A stretch of DNA of 64,000 bases, from assembly GCF_018143015.1 (NCBI RefSeq), contig NC_054752.1, positions 5,257,216 to 5,321,215 of the forward strand. Direction: 5' to 3'. This stretch comes from Lytechinus variegatus. Its lineage: Eukaryota > Echinodermata > Echinoidea > Temnopleuroida > Toxopneustidae. How positions within the stretch are numbered: position 1 is the first letter of the stretch; every line of letters starts with the position of its first letter. The notes beneath the pieces were generated by a model. It did no database searches. It was given only the letters and a program-made list of their open reading frames with translations, and had not been told where the DNA came from. This document shows positions 43,671 through 55,794 of this stretch, piece after piece. A program made the position numbers and the translations under genes.

Positions 43671-46406
43671 TCCTCCAGCAAGAACTAAAATATTGTGTTG
43701 CACTCAACCAAATTTTGGGTGCGGGGGCAGCTCGAGCTAAACCGGTGTAATAACACAACTAACAATGCAACTCGGTATCGATTATTTCTAGATAGATGGC
43801 GCTATCATCTTTATTTCATATCAGTGATTAACCTACATACATGTGTGCCATTAACGAAATTGCTCCTAAATCATTGGTAAAGAGCATAAATGGTTTATGT
43901 ACGTGCAACGTTGTCATCGTTGTGTGAAGATATTAACGAGGTTTTGAAATAATGCCCGAATTTAAATAATGAAGATACATGCTGGAAAAAAAGCTCCCGT
44001 GTATGAAGAGAGTCGAATTTATATCAAGTGCCTCCTCTTTGATTTTCTTATCTTTTGTTAGGCCTGTACGTCAGAGAATGGTTTGGAAGCTGATAGTAAA
44101 GACAATGTATGCACACGTTCATATGAAACTAATCGAAAAAAAATACCTCTGTATGGTATTTTCATGCTGAAGGATCATAAAAGTTACAGATTGGTTTGGG
44201 GGGGGGGGGTTGTCCTGTATTACCTTTTTTGTTTCTCCTCCTCCTTTTAGAGATTAAAATATATATGAGCAGAACACTTATGTAAACCAAAGTACGCGAA
44301 GAAGATAAGACAAAATTCTTGTGCAAGCAAGAATATAAGACAATAATAAACAAATAAAATGATTTTATATCATGCTTCAAAGTTCAGGACGCTACGGCGT
44401 TACGATTTGTTATTTATAATATTAAAGCAAAATGAGATTGGATGATGATGAGGTTAATTCTAATGAAAGAGGGGATGGAATGGGTACGAAATGAATAAGT
44501 GTGGAAAGTTCGAACGTTTTTATTACTCTCCATGGTGATTCTCTAATGGTCAATAGGGAGTTTACAATTATCTATCCGATTATTTTTTTCATGTATTCAT
44601 CTACTTTTTATCTATTTATTTCATATTTTTATTCCATGTTTATTAGAAATAACGATAAATTCAGTCAGTGGCGAACCTGACACAGTTCGTACAGAAATTA
44701 CAAACGGAGAAAGGCCATCACGATTATGTCAGGGTACACCCTCCCACCACCTCCTCCGTCAGCTACGCTAGTACTTTGACATGATTGAAGTCTACTGTCG
44801 TGTCGGTTAATGATCATTATAATAATATCCATGTTTCATGATGCTTGTGAATATAGTTAGTACGTCCTCTATAGGATTCATCCCGATAATTTGCCAGAGT
44901 GATTTCCAACCACACTTTTTTCACTCGTTCTCAAACTGATGATTTTTTTTCAGTTCAGTGATTACATTTTTAAAATATGTATTTGTAGTGTCGCTTTCAA
45001 GCGAACATGTTTATCTTTTCACAATCGGTTAGGAACATTTTAACGGCAACTTTACAACCCCTCTGCCCCCCCCCCTCTCCCCTCGGTTCACCTCTGTCTC
45101 TACATTTCTCTTTCTTTCCCTCTCTTTCTCTTTCAAATGGCTTCCTACAATCATGAATTATATTATTATGAATCACAATTAAAATAAAATAAAAAATAGA
45201 AAAAAAGAAGAACATTTTCTTGTTTGACAATTCCCTTCCCTCTTTTCTATGTCGCTTCCATCCACCCTTTCTTTCTCATCGTCCAAGGGCACCGGAAGCG
45301 GGGGGGGGGGGGGCAGGGGGGGGGGGCACTTGCCCCCCCCCAAAAAAAAAAATTGGGGGGGGCAAAAGGAGATTTTGCCCCCCTGAAATTAGAAAATTGA
45401 TAAATTATTTAAGGACAAAAGCAAACGAAGGCACTTTCTGACTGAAAATTGTCATTTCCATTGTCAAAAATGAAAAATACCAAGGTCATTTCAACTCAAT
45501 ATAGACATGTTATCAGAAAATTACACGCAGAATAATCATGTGTAGAGGATTATAATTTATAATTTGTGAAAATGGTGAATCCCACTCGAAAGCAACTTGA
45601 GATAATGTTTAGACATGAAAAAAAATAAAATCATTTGTGAAAGTGTTTTCTTGACCGGACTCATATCATCCGAGATATGAATAAAAATGCAAATAAAGAA
45701 TATAAAAGAAAAACATAAGCGTTACAGTACTGCTCTACTATAAAAAAATCTTAAGAAAATTTTTTACAGCCTGTATTTTCCTCTATTCCTTTCATTGGCA
45801 TGATTGGAAGGCGTTTTGTCTGATACTATTTCAGCTCCTATGATATAGCACTTATGTATTTTAGAATCCAAAACTTCTTCCCAATACCTGTTACTAATCA
45901 CATCGAGATGGCAGCTATGTTCTCTGGTTCATCCCAGCTTTTGTTATTCATGGACGTTTGAAAAAGAAAAAAAATAAAAATCCGGAGTGGGTGGGGCTGC
46001 AAGACCTAAATTTTCGAAGAAACTTAAGAGCAAGGGGGTTTGTAATGGGGAGCTTGAAAATTTTCTAGAATAAAATTGAAGGATTTTGTGCACACTTTTG
46101 GTGAATTTTGCCTCTCGATCGCGGCCCCCGCTGCGTACGGTCATGTTTGTCATCTTAAAGTCTTTAAAAGCCTATATTACTTGGTTTTGAAAAATTGTGA
46201 ACAATTTCGTTGCAATAAGGCTCGAATTTGCTGGAACTGCGACCCTGATCATGAAACACCAGACTGGTTCAGAAGGGAGGAAACAGGAGCAAAAGAACTC
46301 CAAGACTGTTTAATTCTCAAGAAATTTATTTTTGAATGCTCTTAGAAACCCAACTTATATACTCCATTTTTAAACAAATCCTTACCGTGGGGGGGGGGGG
46401 GGGGGT

Positions 46407-47856
46407 TGTTACACCCACAAATGTAATAATCGCCCACAAATGTAATAACGCCCACAAATGTAATAACACTTTACCACAAATGTAATAACGCCCACAAATG
46501 TAATAACACTTTACCCACAAATGTAATAATTTTTGATCGCCCACAAATGTAATAACACTTTACCCACAAATGTAATAACGCCCACAAATGTAATAACACT
46601 TTACCCACAAATGTAATAATGCACTTTACCCACAATGTAATAATGACTTTACCTACAAATGTAATAAATTTGAAGTGATTTTTGGCGAATTCGTTCTAAA
46701 CTAATATCCCATAGTAATGCGTTCATATAGCACAAAAGTTCAAAGTCTTTTTTCCAGACCCGGTTAATGAAATATTACAGTACAAGTCCAAGTCTTTTTC
46801 CAGACCCGGTTTTTCAAAATTATAATATACGTCCAAAGTCTTTTTTCCAGACCCGGTTATATTCAAAATTATAATGCAAGTCCAAAGTCTTTTTTCAGAC
46901 CCGGTCGTTTCAAAAGTTATAATATACGTCGGTGAGGGGTAAAGACAACACTCTAAGCCCAAGCATTTTAAGTGGGTTTAATTTTGAAGATTGGTCTCAG
47001 CTGTCATTTTTTTTCAATATCTCTTTATCTTTTAAATAACCGGGTCCAGACGAAAGACTAAGCATAATACTCGTGTTATTCCACAAGAATAAGAATATGA
47101 GTCTTTTGTTTTTAGGATAGTTTAAATCATTTTTAAATCACCGGGTCTGGAATAAAGACAACGCTCTAAACGTGTGCTTTTCTACATGCATGGTCTTAAT
47201 TTGAAGGATTGTTGGTTCTTAGATTCGTTGTTGGGGTTGAGTTTTATTGATTTTTTATTCCTGAAATAATTGTGTCTGGAGGAAAGTCGATCTTCGACAA
47301 TCGGTCTTCATGTTGTTCCACAGTAATTAGATTATTGGGTATTCGTTTTAGAATATTTGTAAAAACTATTTTATTTTTCAAATAGTAACCAAGTCTGGAG
47401 AAAGGATGTCTGCTTTACCCACGCGTTATTACAATGTTTTGTAGGAGTAGTAGTATTATTTTTAAAAGACGTATTTTTACTGGGTGAAACTTTGGAAATT
47501 TGGTCTTAGATTCGAAGTTTTTCAGTTATTTTTTTAATAGCCGGGTCTGGAGGAAAGAGTACGTTTTAAAACTCGTGTTATTCCACGAGAATAAGAATAT
47601 AAGGTCTTATGTTAGAAGATTTTTTTTCGTAACTGTTAGGTCTGGAATAAAGACAACACTCTAAGCCTCTTTTAAAACAGGTTCTTAGGTTGAAGGTTTG
47701 TTTGGTCTTAAACTTTGATTTTTTTTAATTCTTACTATTAGCGTTTTTTTTTGTTGAAGAAAAAAATGGTCGGGCTGAAAGACTACGCTATATATCCAGC
47801 ATTAATAAGATTATGGGGTCTTTATACTTGTTTTAAACTGTTATTCATAATGTTTA

Positions 47857-47890
<34 letters not shown>

Positions 47891-48677
47891 TTAAATAACA
47901 GGTAACCGGGTCTGGAGAAAAGACTAAGCTCGATTCCCATTTTTTCCACAGGAATATCATTATCGTATCTTAGTTTGGACTTATATTATAAATTTTGAAA
48001 TAACAGGGTCAGGAAAAAGACTTTGGACTTATTAAAATTCTTGAAACAACCGGGTCTGGAAAAAAAGACTTTGGACTTTTATTATATTTTTTAAACAACC
48101 GGGTCTGGAAAAAAGACTTTGGATTTATATTATAAATTTTTGAAACAACCGGGTCTGGAAAAAAGATTTGGACTTTTTATTATATTTTTTGAAACAACCG
48201 GGTCTGGAAAAAAGACTTGGATTTATATTATAATTTTTGAAACAAACGGGTCTGGAAAAAAAGACTTTGGACTTTTATTATATTTTTTCAAACAACCGGG
48301 TCTGGAAAAAAGACTTTGGATTTATATTATAATTTTTGAAACAACCGGGTCTGGAAGAAAGACTTGGACTTGTACTTTGATGTTTTATTAACCCGGTCTG
48401 AAAGAAAGACTTTGCACTTTTGTGCTATATGAACGTATTACTTTAGGATTTTAGTTTAGAACGGATTCGCCAAAAATCCCTTCAAATTTATTACATTTGT
48501 GGGTAAAGTCATTATTACATTTGTGGGCGATCAAAATTATTACATTTGTGGGTAAAGTGTTATTACATTTGTGGGCGTTATTACATTTGTGGGTAAAGTG
48601 TTATTACATTTGTGGGCGTTATTACATTTGTGGGCGTTATTACATTTGTGGGCGTTATTACATTTGTGGGTGCAACA
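46407..48677. mobile_element. Foldback element built of inverted tandem-repeat arrays
   Basis: Ends TGTTACACCCACAAATG and CATTTGTGGGTGCAACA are inverted. The outer arrays (46,414-46,665 and 48,485-48,670) repeat CCCACAAATGTAATAA with 18-22-bp periods in opposite orientations. Inside these, a second repeat about CCAGACCCGGTT/AACCGGGTCTGG plus AAAGACTTTGGAC occurs at 46,740-46,930 and, inverted with more copies, at 47,990-48,410. Degenerate GGGTCTGGA..AAAGAC units continue through the centre (47,040-47,930). GGGGT may be a 5-bp flanking duplication. It resembles Foldback-type transposons. No protein is encoded. Confidence 0.85.
47860..47895. repeat. ATT microsatellite
   Basis: A run of TATTATTATTATT within the foldback centre. 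Confidence 0.9.
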
Positions 48678-48814
48678 GGGGTTCCACAGCCTCTCCCGCT
48701 CGATCGCTTCGGTATCTCACACTGTCAAAAATATTGTGCCCCCTTCGGGATTTTGCCCCCCCCCCAAAAAAAAAAAAAAAAAAGAAATGTGATTCCGGCG
48801 CGCCTGTCATCGTC

Positions 48815-50300
48815 ATTCAAATCACTCGCAGTATTTATCTCATGAAATCACAAGACTGTGTCGCTTCTTTTGTAAATTAATGAATGAATATTGAATAAAT
48901 CAAAAGCTTCTAAGCATGAATAGAATAAACACCATGAAATTATGTGATGTAATTTTCGTATACAAATATTAATCACGTCACAGACTATCCTATTCAGATT
49001 TTACTAAAAGAAGACAAAATAGGTTTTTACCTAGCTTTTCCAAAATGTATAGATGTTTGGGGTTTCTGCTACTGTTTACGAAATTCATGAAAGCAAAACA
49101 TAAGCAATGGATTTTGCTATCTTTTTAGCACATAATTAAGTGGCAAAGCGTTTTAGACTTTTATCACTAGTCAGTATCCGGTCGAGGGCAGGCATAGGGG
49201 AACGTGGATCAAAATCGAAATTTGTTACATTTCAGAGAGAAGACACTGATTACGTTTTTTCAACATGCAGATATAAAAATGCATACATAAATAGTAGCCC
49301 ACATATACGCTATTAAACTTCTCTCCTCACTGCCCCCCCCCCCCCTCTCTCTCCTTTACACACACGCCCACCCACGTATTCACTCACACCCAATCGTGCA
49401 TGCGCACCAACTCCAGCACACCTGACTTTTTATCACTCTCTATCGTCATCTTGCAATAATGCAATTGCTTTCATACTTTAAAGATAGGGTGTCTTCGTAT
49501 TATTGTCATGGGAATTGTAATGAAAATCCACCTATCTCACTTCCGACATCATTCTTTCCCCGCTATCTCTCTCTTCACTGATCTCTCTCCCCTTCTCTCC
49601 TTCTCTCATCGTCTCTCAAATCATTCACAGTATTTTTACTCTTGAAATCACGAGATTGTGCGGCTTCTATTGTGAAAGATGATTGCTTTATTGAAACATG
49701 AAAATCATCTAGCATGAAGAGAATGAATACCTTTGAATATGTGATCTAATTTTTCTTATACATATTACTCACGTCACAGACTATCCTCTTCAGGTTAGAC
49801 TTTGTCACAATACAGAATGAAGAATCATGGGGTTTTACCTTGCTTTCCCAAAATGTATTCTTGTTTGGGGTTTCCGCTACTGTTTACGAAATTCATGAAA
49901 GAAAAAAAAGCAATGGGTTTCGCTATCATTTTAGCACATAATCAAGTTGCAAGGCGTTTCATACTTCAATGTGTTATTACTAGTCCTATAAATAACCATT
50001 CTGGGCTGAGTTATTATTTAGAAAATCGAGCACTTTGTGTAATGTCGAGTTTGACCATTCCCATATCGTCTTATATATCCACTAGATCTAACAGCATTTA
50101 TGGCATATCATTATATGAATTAATTATGGATCACATTTCCATTATGTAAGTACAATAGACTTAATGAAAGCTATACCCAATCTGGGCATTAGACTAAATG
50201 ACATTTAAGACCAAGGGATGGTTGTACCAAACTAATACTAGACCACATTGATGGTAGACCAAGTGGGTTTGATGATGATCGGAGAATAGAAATACGTCAA
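48815..50300. repeat. Unit 4 left part with internal duplication
   Basis: 48,815-49,160 repeats 49,614-49,960 (AAATCACTCGCAGTATTT versus AAATCATTCACAGTATTT; both with CACGTCACAGACTATCCT). 49,200-50,280 aligns with 60,620-61,980 of unit 5. No gene; the frame at 49,802-50,149 is not kept in the copies. Confidence 0.75.
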
Positions 50301-50485
50301 CTTCACTACAACCCCCCTCTCCTGTCTCTCTCCCCTTTCTGCTTGTCACATTCTCTCACTACCCCCCCCCTCTCTCTCTCTCTGGTGTTCCTTCTCTGTC
50401 TCTGAATGTTCATTTGCCATCTCCCCTTTCCCTATTTTACTTTATTTCTGTCTCGTTCTTTGAATTAATTTCGTCCGATTCTTCA

Positions 50486-50532
<47 letters not shown>

Positions 50533-50700
50533 TCCGTCTCCCCTCTATTTTGCTTCATATGTCTCTATTTCTGTATCTCCCTCTCGTCCCCTCCTGCCCT
50601 GTTTCCCTTCCTTTCCTGTCTCTTTCACTGCTTGTGTCTTTGTTTCCCCGTCTCTCTCTCCCTCACTTTAGCTCTCTCTGCACATCTCTTTTCTTGCTGA
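50301..50700. repeat. C/T-rich tract with (CT)n, unit 4
   Basis: One copy of the segment that is amplified in unit 5, plus a long CT dinucleotide run at 50,487-50,530. It is followed by ATTGGTCACATATTAAC. Confidence 0.85.
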
Positions 50701-50842
50701 TTCTTATTGGTCACATATTAACTTCTGAAATAATTAGTCTTACAGCAGTACAGGATTCTTTGAGAGCGATGAAATTTATTAAGGCGGAAACCCAAGCATG
50801 GCAATGATAGACACCCATTTTCATTTTATCAATTGTTTTTAA

Positions 50843-51194
50843 AGGTCAAGCCCACCCAAAATAATAATTTGAATCATTATAAAAAAGTCAAGCAAGCATG
50901 ACGCTTACAAATTTCATCAAAATCGGATAAAAAATTAAAAAAAGGTATGACATGTTACAGTTTCTCAGTTTTTCCGAAGACAGTCATATGCTTACATGTA
51001 AAACAATAACTCAGTGATATGCAAGCGAGAGAGTCAATGATACCCCTCACCCACTTTTTCTCTTTTATTATTGTTTGACATTTTACAACTTTCAATGTTT
51101 ACAGATTTGACAATAACCAGCTTAAACGAAATTGACTTGTTTGCTTTTTCTTATTTTACGTAAATCTACTTTTTTGTTCGGGTGGACTTTTCCT
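50843..51194. mobile_element. TTAA-flanked MITE, unit 4 copy
   Basis: AGGTCAAGCCCA to GGTGGACTTTTCCT, with TTAA at 50,839-50,842 and 51,195-51,198. Same unit position as the other copies. Confidence 0.72.
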
Positions 51195-51748
51195 TTAACA
51201 TGATTAAGCAGATTAAGATATTAAAATCATCTAATATAAAGTCTATGAAAAAGAAACATTTAAAACAGCTGCAAAAAGAAAGAATGCCGGATAATACGTT
51301 CAATAAACTTTTCCAACCTTCACTAATATTTTAACTTTATTTAGAAAATCTTTGGAAGTAGATAAAAAAGATGTTAAACTTAAATAGAGTGAAGAATATA
51401 CTTATGATCAGTAACTCGGTTACATCACGGTTAATAGTAAATATAATGTATGAAAATAAAAATAAAAAAGGTGTTTGGACTTGTGTTTGAGTAAAATGTA
51501 TTCTAACTATCGCTAATCCCAAATTTACTTTTAAAATTCCTTTGGTAATACAAATATACAGGTTTGTATTGAAATGATTTAGTGTAACGTATATGCAGAC
51601 ATTTTGCTAACTCATGGTTAATAGAAAAATATAATTCATAAAAACAACAATAGACGATCTCAGAAAGCGTTTACAACCCCTTTCGCAGACTATAGCGCTA
51701 ACATCCTATTTTCATTTTATACTCCTAAGTATTAATACAAAATCATTA

Positions 51749-51924
51749 CAGGGGGCCGTTTCATAAAGGCGTTCGTATGTATGGTGACTATATGAACGAC
51801 TGGTGAACCGTTTTTAAGCGCTACACCATCGCCAATGATGTTTACCATTTACCAAAAGAAAGGATCACCAGTCGTTCTTAAAGTCGCTCTTAACTTTCGA
51901 ACATGCTTATGAAACACCCCCCTG
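51749..51924. mobile_element. Harbinger-like MITE, unit 4 copy
   Basis: CAGGGGGCCGTTTCATAAAG to GAAACACCCCCCTG, flanked by TTA at 51,746-51,748 and 51,925-51,927. A short internal deletion removes the AGTTAAGAG portion of the left arm. Confidence 0.8.
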
Positions 51925-51927
51925 TTA

Positions 51928-53978
51928 GTACGAAACATGAAACGAATTTCATCGATTACAAACGAAACTTTTCAGGACCCCTATGTGATTACATGTATAG
52001 ATCTTCATAATCACAGTATAAAATATTCCATCATTTTCTTACTGCTTTATACATATTTGAAAATTGAAATTTCATACATAATGTTTCATACTGTCATGTT
52101 TTGGCGATCCAGCCTTACAGGTTTTTTATAACCTCATGGAAAGCCACGCAATAGATTTTGTACCTACTTACATTTGATGTTTCTTTGTATTCTTATTTTA
52201 TTTGCGATTTGAAGATTGAATTGAATTGAATGTATTATAAAAACAAAATATTATTGTCAAATGAATGAAGTTATAAATTTAAATTATAATTCAGTTAGAC
52301 AAGATAGAGAGTCTGAGGCGGTATTAGAAAACAAAAACCATATTTACAGCAGTTTATCCACCATTTGAGGCAGAATAATCTCCTTCAATCAAATGCATCT
52401 AAAATATAAGCCTTGTGTTTAAAAAAATTATACCAGCAATCAATAAATTCTAGACTATAGCAGAATCACCTTTTAATGCACTAAGTGAGAGTAAATAGAA
52501 GTATAAGTAAAGCATTATCCTTGAAAAGAACCAAATGATACATAGCTCTAAAAATGTTTCCATGGTGTTTTTTTTTATTACAGTAGATTCAGATATTCAA
52601 ATGATTAGTTGTAGTATGTACAAATGATCTTATACATGTTATATAACTTTTTGTGAAAAGTAAAATATGATACATGAAAACATCAAAGGATGATTGGATA
52701 GACCGTTTAAAAAAATAACAACTATCGCATACATCCCATATTCCCAATTAAGTGTTTATTATCTTTCCAATCAAGTTCATTTACGTTATTCAGATGAAAA
52801 GATGTCGTCAAACAATTTTGAATGAACAAAGACTTGATAAAAATAATTTGTTTAAGCTTGGAAAACGATACAAATCTAACCGACTTCAGTTCTTTAGGTG
52901 ATCATAATAATGCGCCTGCGAATATATGATTTTCTGCATCATTAATACGCAATTGAACATAAATTTCCAGCAACACAGTCACTGCACGATACAGTATGGA
53001 AATAAACGTATTTACATCAGTCTGCCACAAACATCTAACTGATCATGTTTTCTAAAGCAAATGAATCAATTATGTATCTGGATGTTTTTGATATAAAAAC
53101 CGACCTGCAATCAGCGACAATTTTCTGTTCAACTCTTGCAGATATTCATTTAATTCTTAAGAAGAAATAATGTATCAAGATACTCTCGATTACACAAAGC
53201 ATTATCAAAACCATTTCCGTTCGGATGAAAATTTAAAAAAATCCACAAATTGCAGTTATCGTTTTATTGCACCTGCAACTAAATCGTAATTAAACAAAAA
53301 TTTAATAAACATTTCAGCAAGTCATTGATGCAGGCCTACTTGAATGGAACATGTCAAACAAATAATAAATATGCAGCTGTTCATTAAAAGCAATTTACTC
53401 TTTATACACAAGGACATTCAAATTATAATTTAAATATCCTGCTTGAATTTTGCAGAAGCACATATTCACATGGTAATTAGATAAAAAAGCTGAATATCAC
53501 TGAACAATTATTTGGAGTAACAACTACTGTTTCATTAGCAGGATAAGACCGTGGTAGCTATAAAACACACGATGACTATTATGAAAAGGACAATTTTTTT
53601 AACCGCATGATTACATAATGTGGAACATTCTAACTGTTCAATTTAACATATGGAACTGAACTCAATGAAATATGCACGGGTTTAGTAATAAAGAGCTGCT
53701 ATGCAGACATAATTAATATTAATGTTTACTTTAATACGCCAACAAAGCGACGGCGTAGTCTGGTATAAGATATTCTGACACAATGAGTAAAATAAAAGAG
53801 CATAACCCTGATAGGTTTTCAATATGACTATGAAGCTTACCCACAAAGAAACCATGGATTACAATGAATCATGCGTTTTCATTGTTTTTTTTCTTTTCAA
53901 TTTGAAAGCATATAATGGTAAGATGTAGCAACATTCTCAATATCATTTGTTTGTTCGGTATTATTATCTGTCATGGAT
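51928..53978. other. 3' flank of TRIM-like gene D
   Basis: Closely related to the gene C flank, but about 590 bp corresponding to 37,092-37,692 are missing at 53,490. Many single-base gaps relative to C are visible. No gene. Confidence 0.65.
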
Positions 53979-55794
53979 CTAGAGGATGAATCGCTTTTTG
54001 AATATGAGAATATTATCTCCATCACATGCAATCATATTCCCTGATGACGTCATCATCACTCGAGAAAAGACAAGGTGACTTAATCTAGTATCCAGTCTAG
54101 TTGATAAAGGGAATGATGCTACTCTTCTCTTCTTCATATCACCCTCACTCATCACCTGATCAATCACACACGTCTTGTACTCATCATCTGATGTCACGAC
54201 GAAGATGTCGTCTGTCATACAATCAACACACACATTCAAGATGACATCACTGTGGGGGATTTCCCTATGATCACCCTCTCTGTCAATGATGAGCGCTCTG
54301 CGATCTCTTCTCCGGGTAGAGCGATGATGTGACCTGATGACAGCATATCGTACATTACTATTTCTCTTTACACGTGATGGTAATCTTATCATTAACTGGT
54401 TGATGACGTATATCATAGACTGACCCACTTCATCAGCGATGATCATCCCATCCTGATCGATTGCAATGTACACCCCTACATCAGTACGCGTGGTGTTTCT
54501 TGGGATTGTGACGTCATTGATATGATTCCACTGTCTGTCGTATACACTGATGCACCCAGGTAGACTGTCTCTGTACAACCTTTGATGTATCTACCACATA
54601 CTATCTGTCATCATTCAGTACCTGCACATGAGATTATACATGATGTAACACTACCGTTGATCACTCTCTGTGTGGTTTTGCTGTTCAAATCTAACATGTA
54701 GGTATGTGTTCCACAATATTAAAATCTGTGATCATCACCTTATCTTCATCTATACATCCAGCAATGCGCGGTATTTGATTTTATCTCTGACGTGATTGTA
54801 TCAATGAGCTTCCACTCTCCATCATACCCATCAATTCTTCCATCATACTTCTCTCTCCCAACACCCTTCACAAACCTCACACCTGATACAACACGATTTA
54901 TTTCTTTCACCTCACCCTCATTCAGTTGCTTCTTTAGTTCCTCACTCACTGATGCATGCACACGATGTCCATCTATGACAATATTTTTATCGTCTTCAAG
55001 AATTCTGTCCAGTGTCTCTTTCGCTTTCTCTGCTGATTTGATGTCGTCTTGCCATGATTTCTCAAGCTCTCCAATCTTTCTCTCGATCATTTGAGCGATG
55101 TTCTGAATGTCTCCATGAAGAATGCGTTGTTTATCAATTATCGGTTTTCGTCTTTTCTCTGCAATCGAACGATTTTCTTCATGCCGCTTCCCCCTCTTCT
55201 CATTGTTTATTTCAATTTATCCTCGAGCTTTCGAATCTCCTCCTGGAGCTTCGAATCTCATCTTGAAAATCTTCATTTTCCCCATCAATCTCGCTATTGA
55301 TTTTATCAGCATCTTCCTTTTCCCTGGCTCTGTCCCTTTCGATCGCGTTTTCGATTTCGGAATCAACATCATTCTGAATAGTTTGTAGATGTTCGTCTTT
55401 GGTTGTCTGGTCTTATGAATCTCATTCCCATAGATGCGACATAACTCTGATTTATCATTTGCCATATTCTTTAGGATGCTGAGATCTCTATTGTTCTTCA
55501 GTGCGATCATGATATCCTCTTGAACGCAATGTTGTTGGCGATGATTTATCGATGCACACGAATAACATAATGCTACGTTATGTGTTCTGCAGTACAAACA
55601 AATAATTCGTCATGATCCTTACATAAGAAATTAGGTACACCTCTTCGTACTATTCCGATGCATTCTTTTTTCAGGCGCAGTACATGACAGAGCTTCTTCT
55701 TCTCATTCACGTAGAACATAACATCAGTAATCGATTCACAGTCGGCTTCTTCACAAACAGCGCCCTCTACTACTGAGCTGAATTCAGACGCCAT
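53979..55794 (-). pseudogene. TRIM-like protein, copy D (multiple frameshifts)
   Basis: Starts MASEFSS at 55,794. Compared with A and C, an insertion then a deletion near 55,675-55,690 turn DCA into VLR, removing zinc ligand C39. A one-base loss near 55,602 shifts the frame before B-box 2 is finished, and that frame ends at 55,573. Further small gaps lie at about 55,485, 55,404, 55,250, 55,217, 54,795, 54,775, 54,715, 54,605, 54,571 and in 54,300-54,400. The stretch 54,800-55,195, coding for the second half of the coiled coil and the linker, has none. The last propeller part (53,979-54,300) is open and ends in KKRFIL like C. Splice acceptor and donor are well preserved. Either a decayed gene or a poorly polished assembly segment. 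Confidence 0.82.

Larger units (their letters stand above)
42100..45275. repeat. Duplicated intergenic block, copy 2
   Basis: Partner of 1-2,640. It differs by a MITE at 42,238, about 455 bp of extra sequence at 43,690-44,143 (including GGCAGCTCGAGCTAAACC, akin to the SINE body at 25,095), and a single rather than double copy of the 327-bp segment (44,635-44,990). No gene. Confidence 0.75.
45284..48806. mobile_element. hAT-like insertion, 3.5 kb, 8-bp TSD
   Basis: Exact TCATCGTC at 45,276-45,283 and 48,807-48,814. The left end CAAGGGCACCGGAAGC and the complement of the right end CAGGCGCGCCGGAATC match at 12 of 16 positions. The paralogous units at 49,606-49,613 and 61,320-61,327 have a single TCATCGTC followed by the same downstream sequence (AAATCATTCACAG), so they are empty sites. 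G and C homopolymers line both ends. No transposase frame is apparent; an AT-rich 1-kb left portion (45,400-46,380) has no recognisable coding. Open frames inside come from repeats. Confidence 0.85.

Noticed and set aside
46414-48670. CRISPR-like regular repeats
   Set aside because: Units are 18-22 bp with almost no unique spacers, in inverted arrays inside a foldback element of an animal genome. There are no cas genes.
48119-48880. Open frames of 90 and 127 codons with repeated GSGKKT-like or ITFVG-like peptides
   Set aside because: They are produced by the tandem units of the foldback element; the P-loop-like GSGKKT is coincidental.
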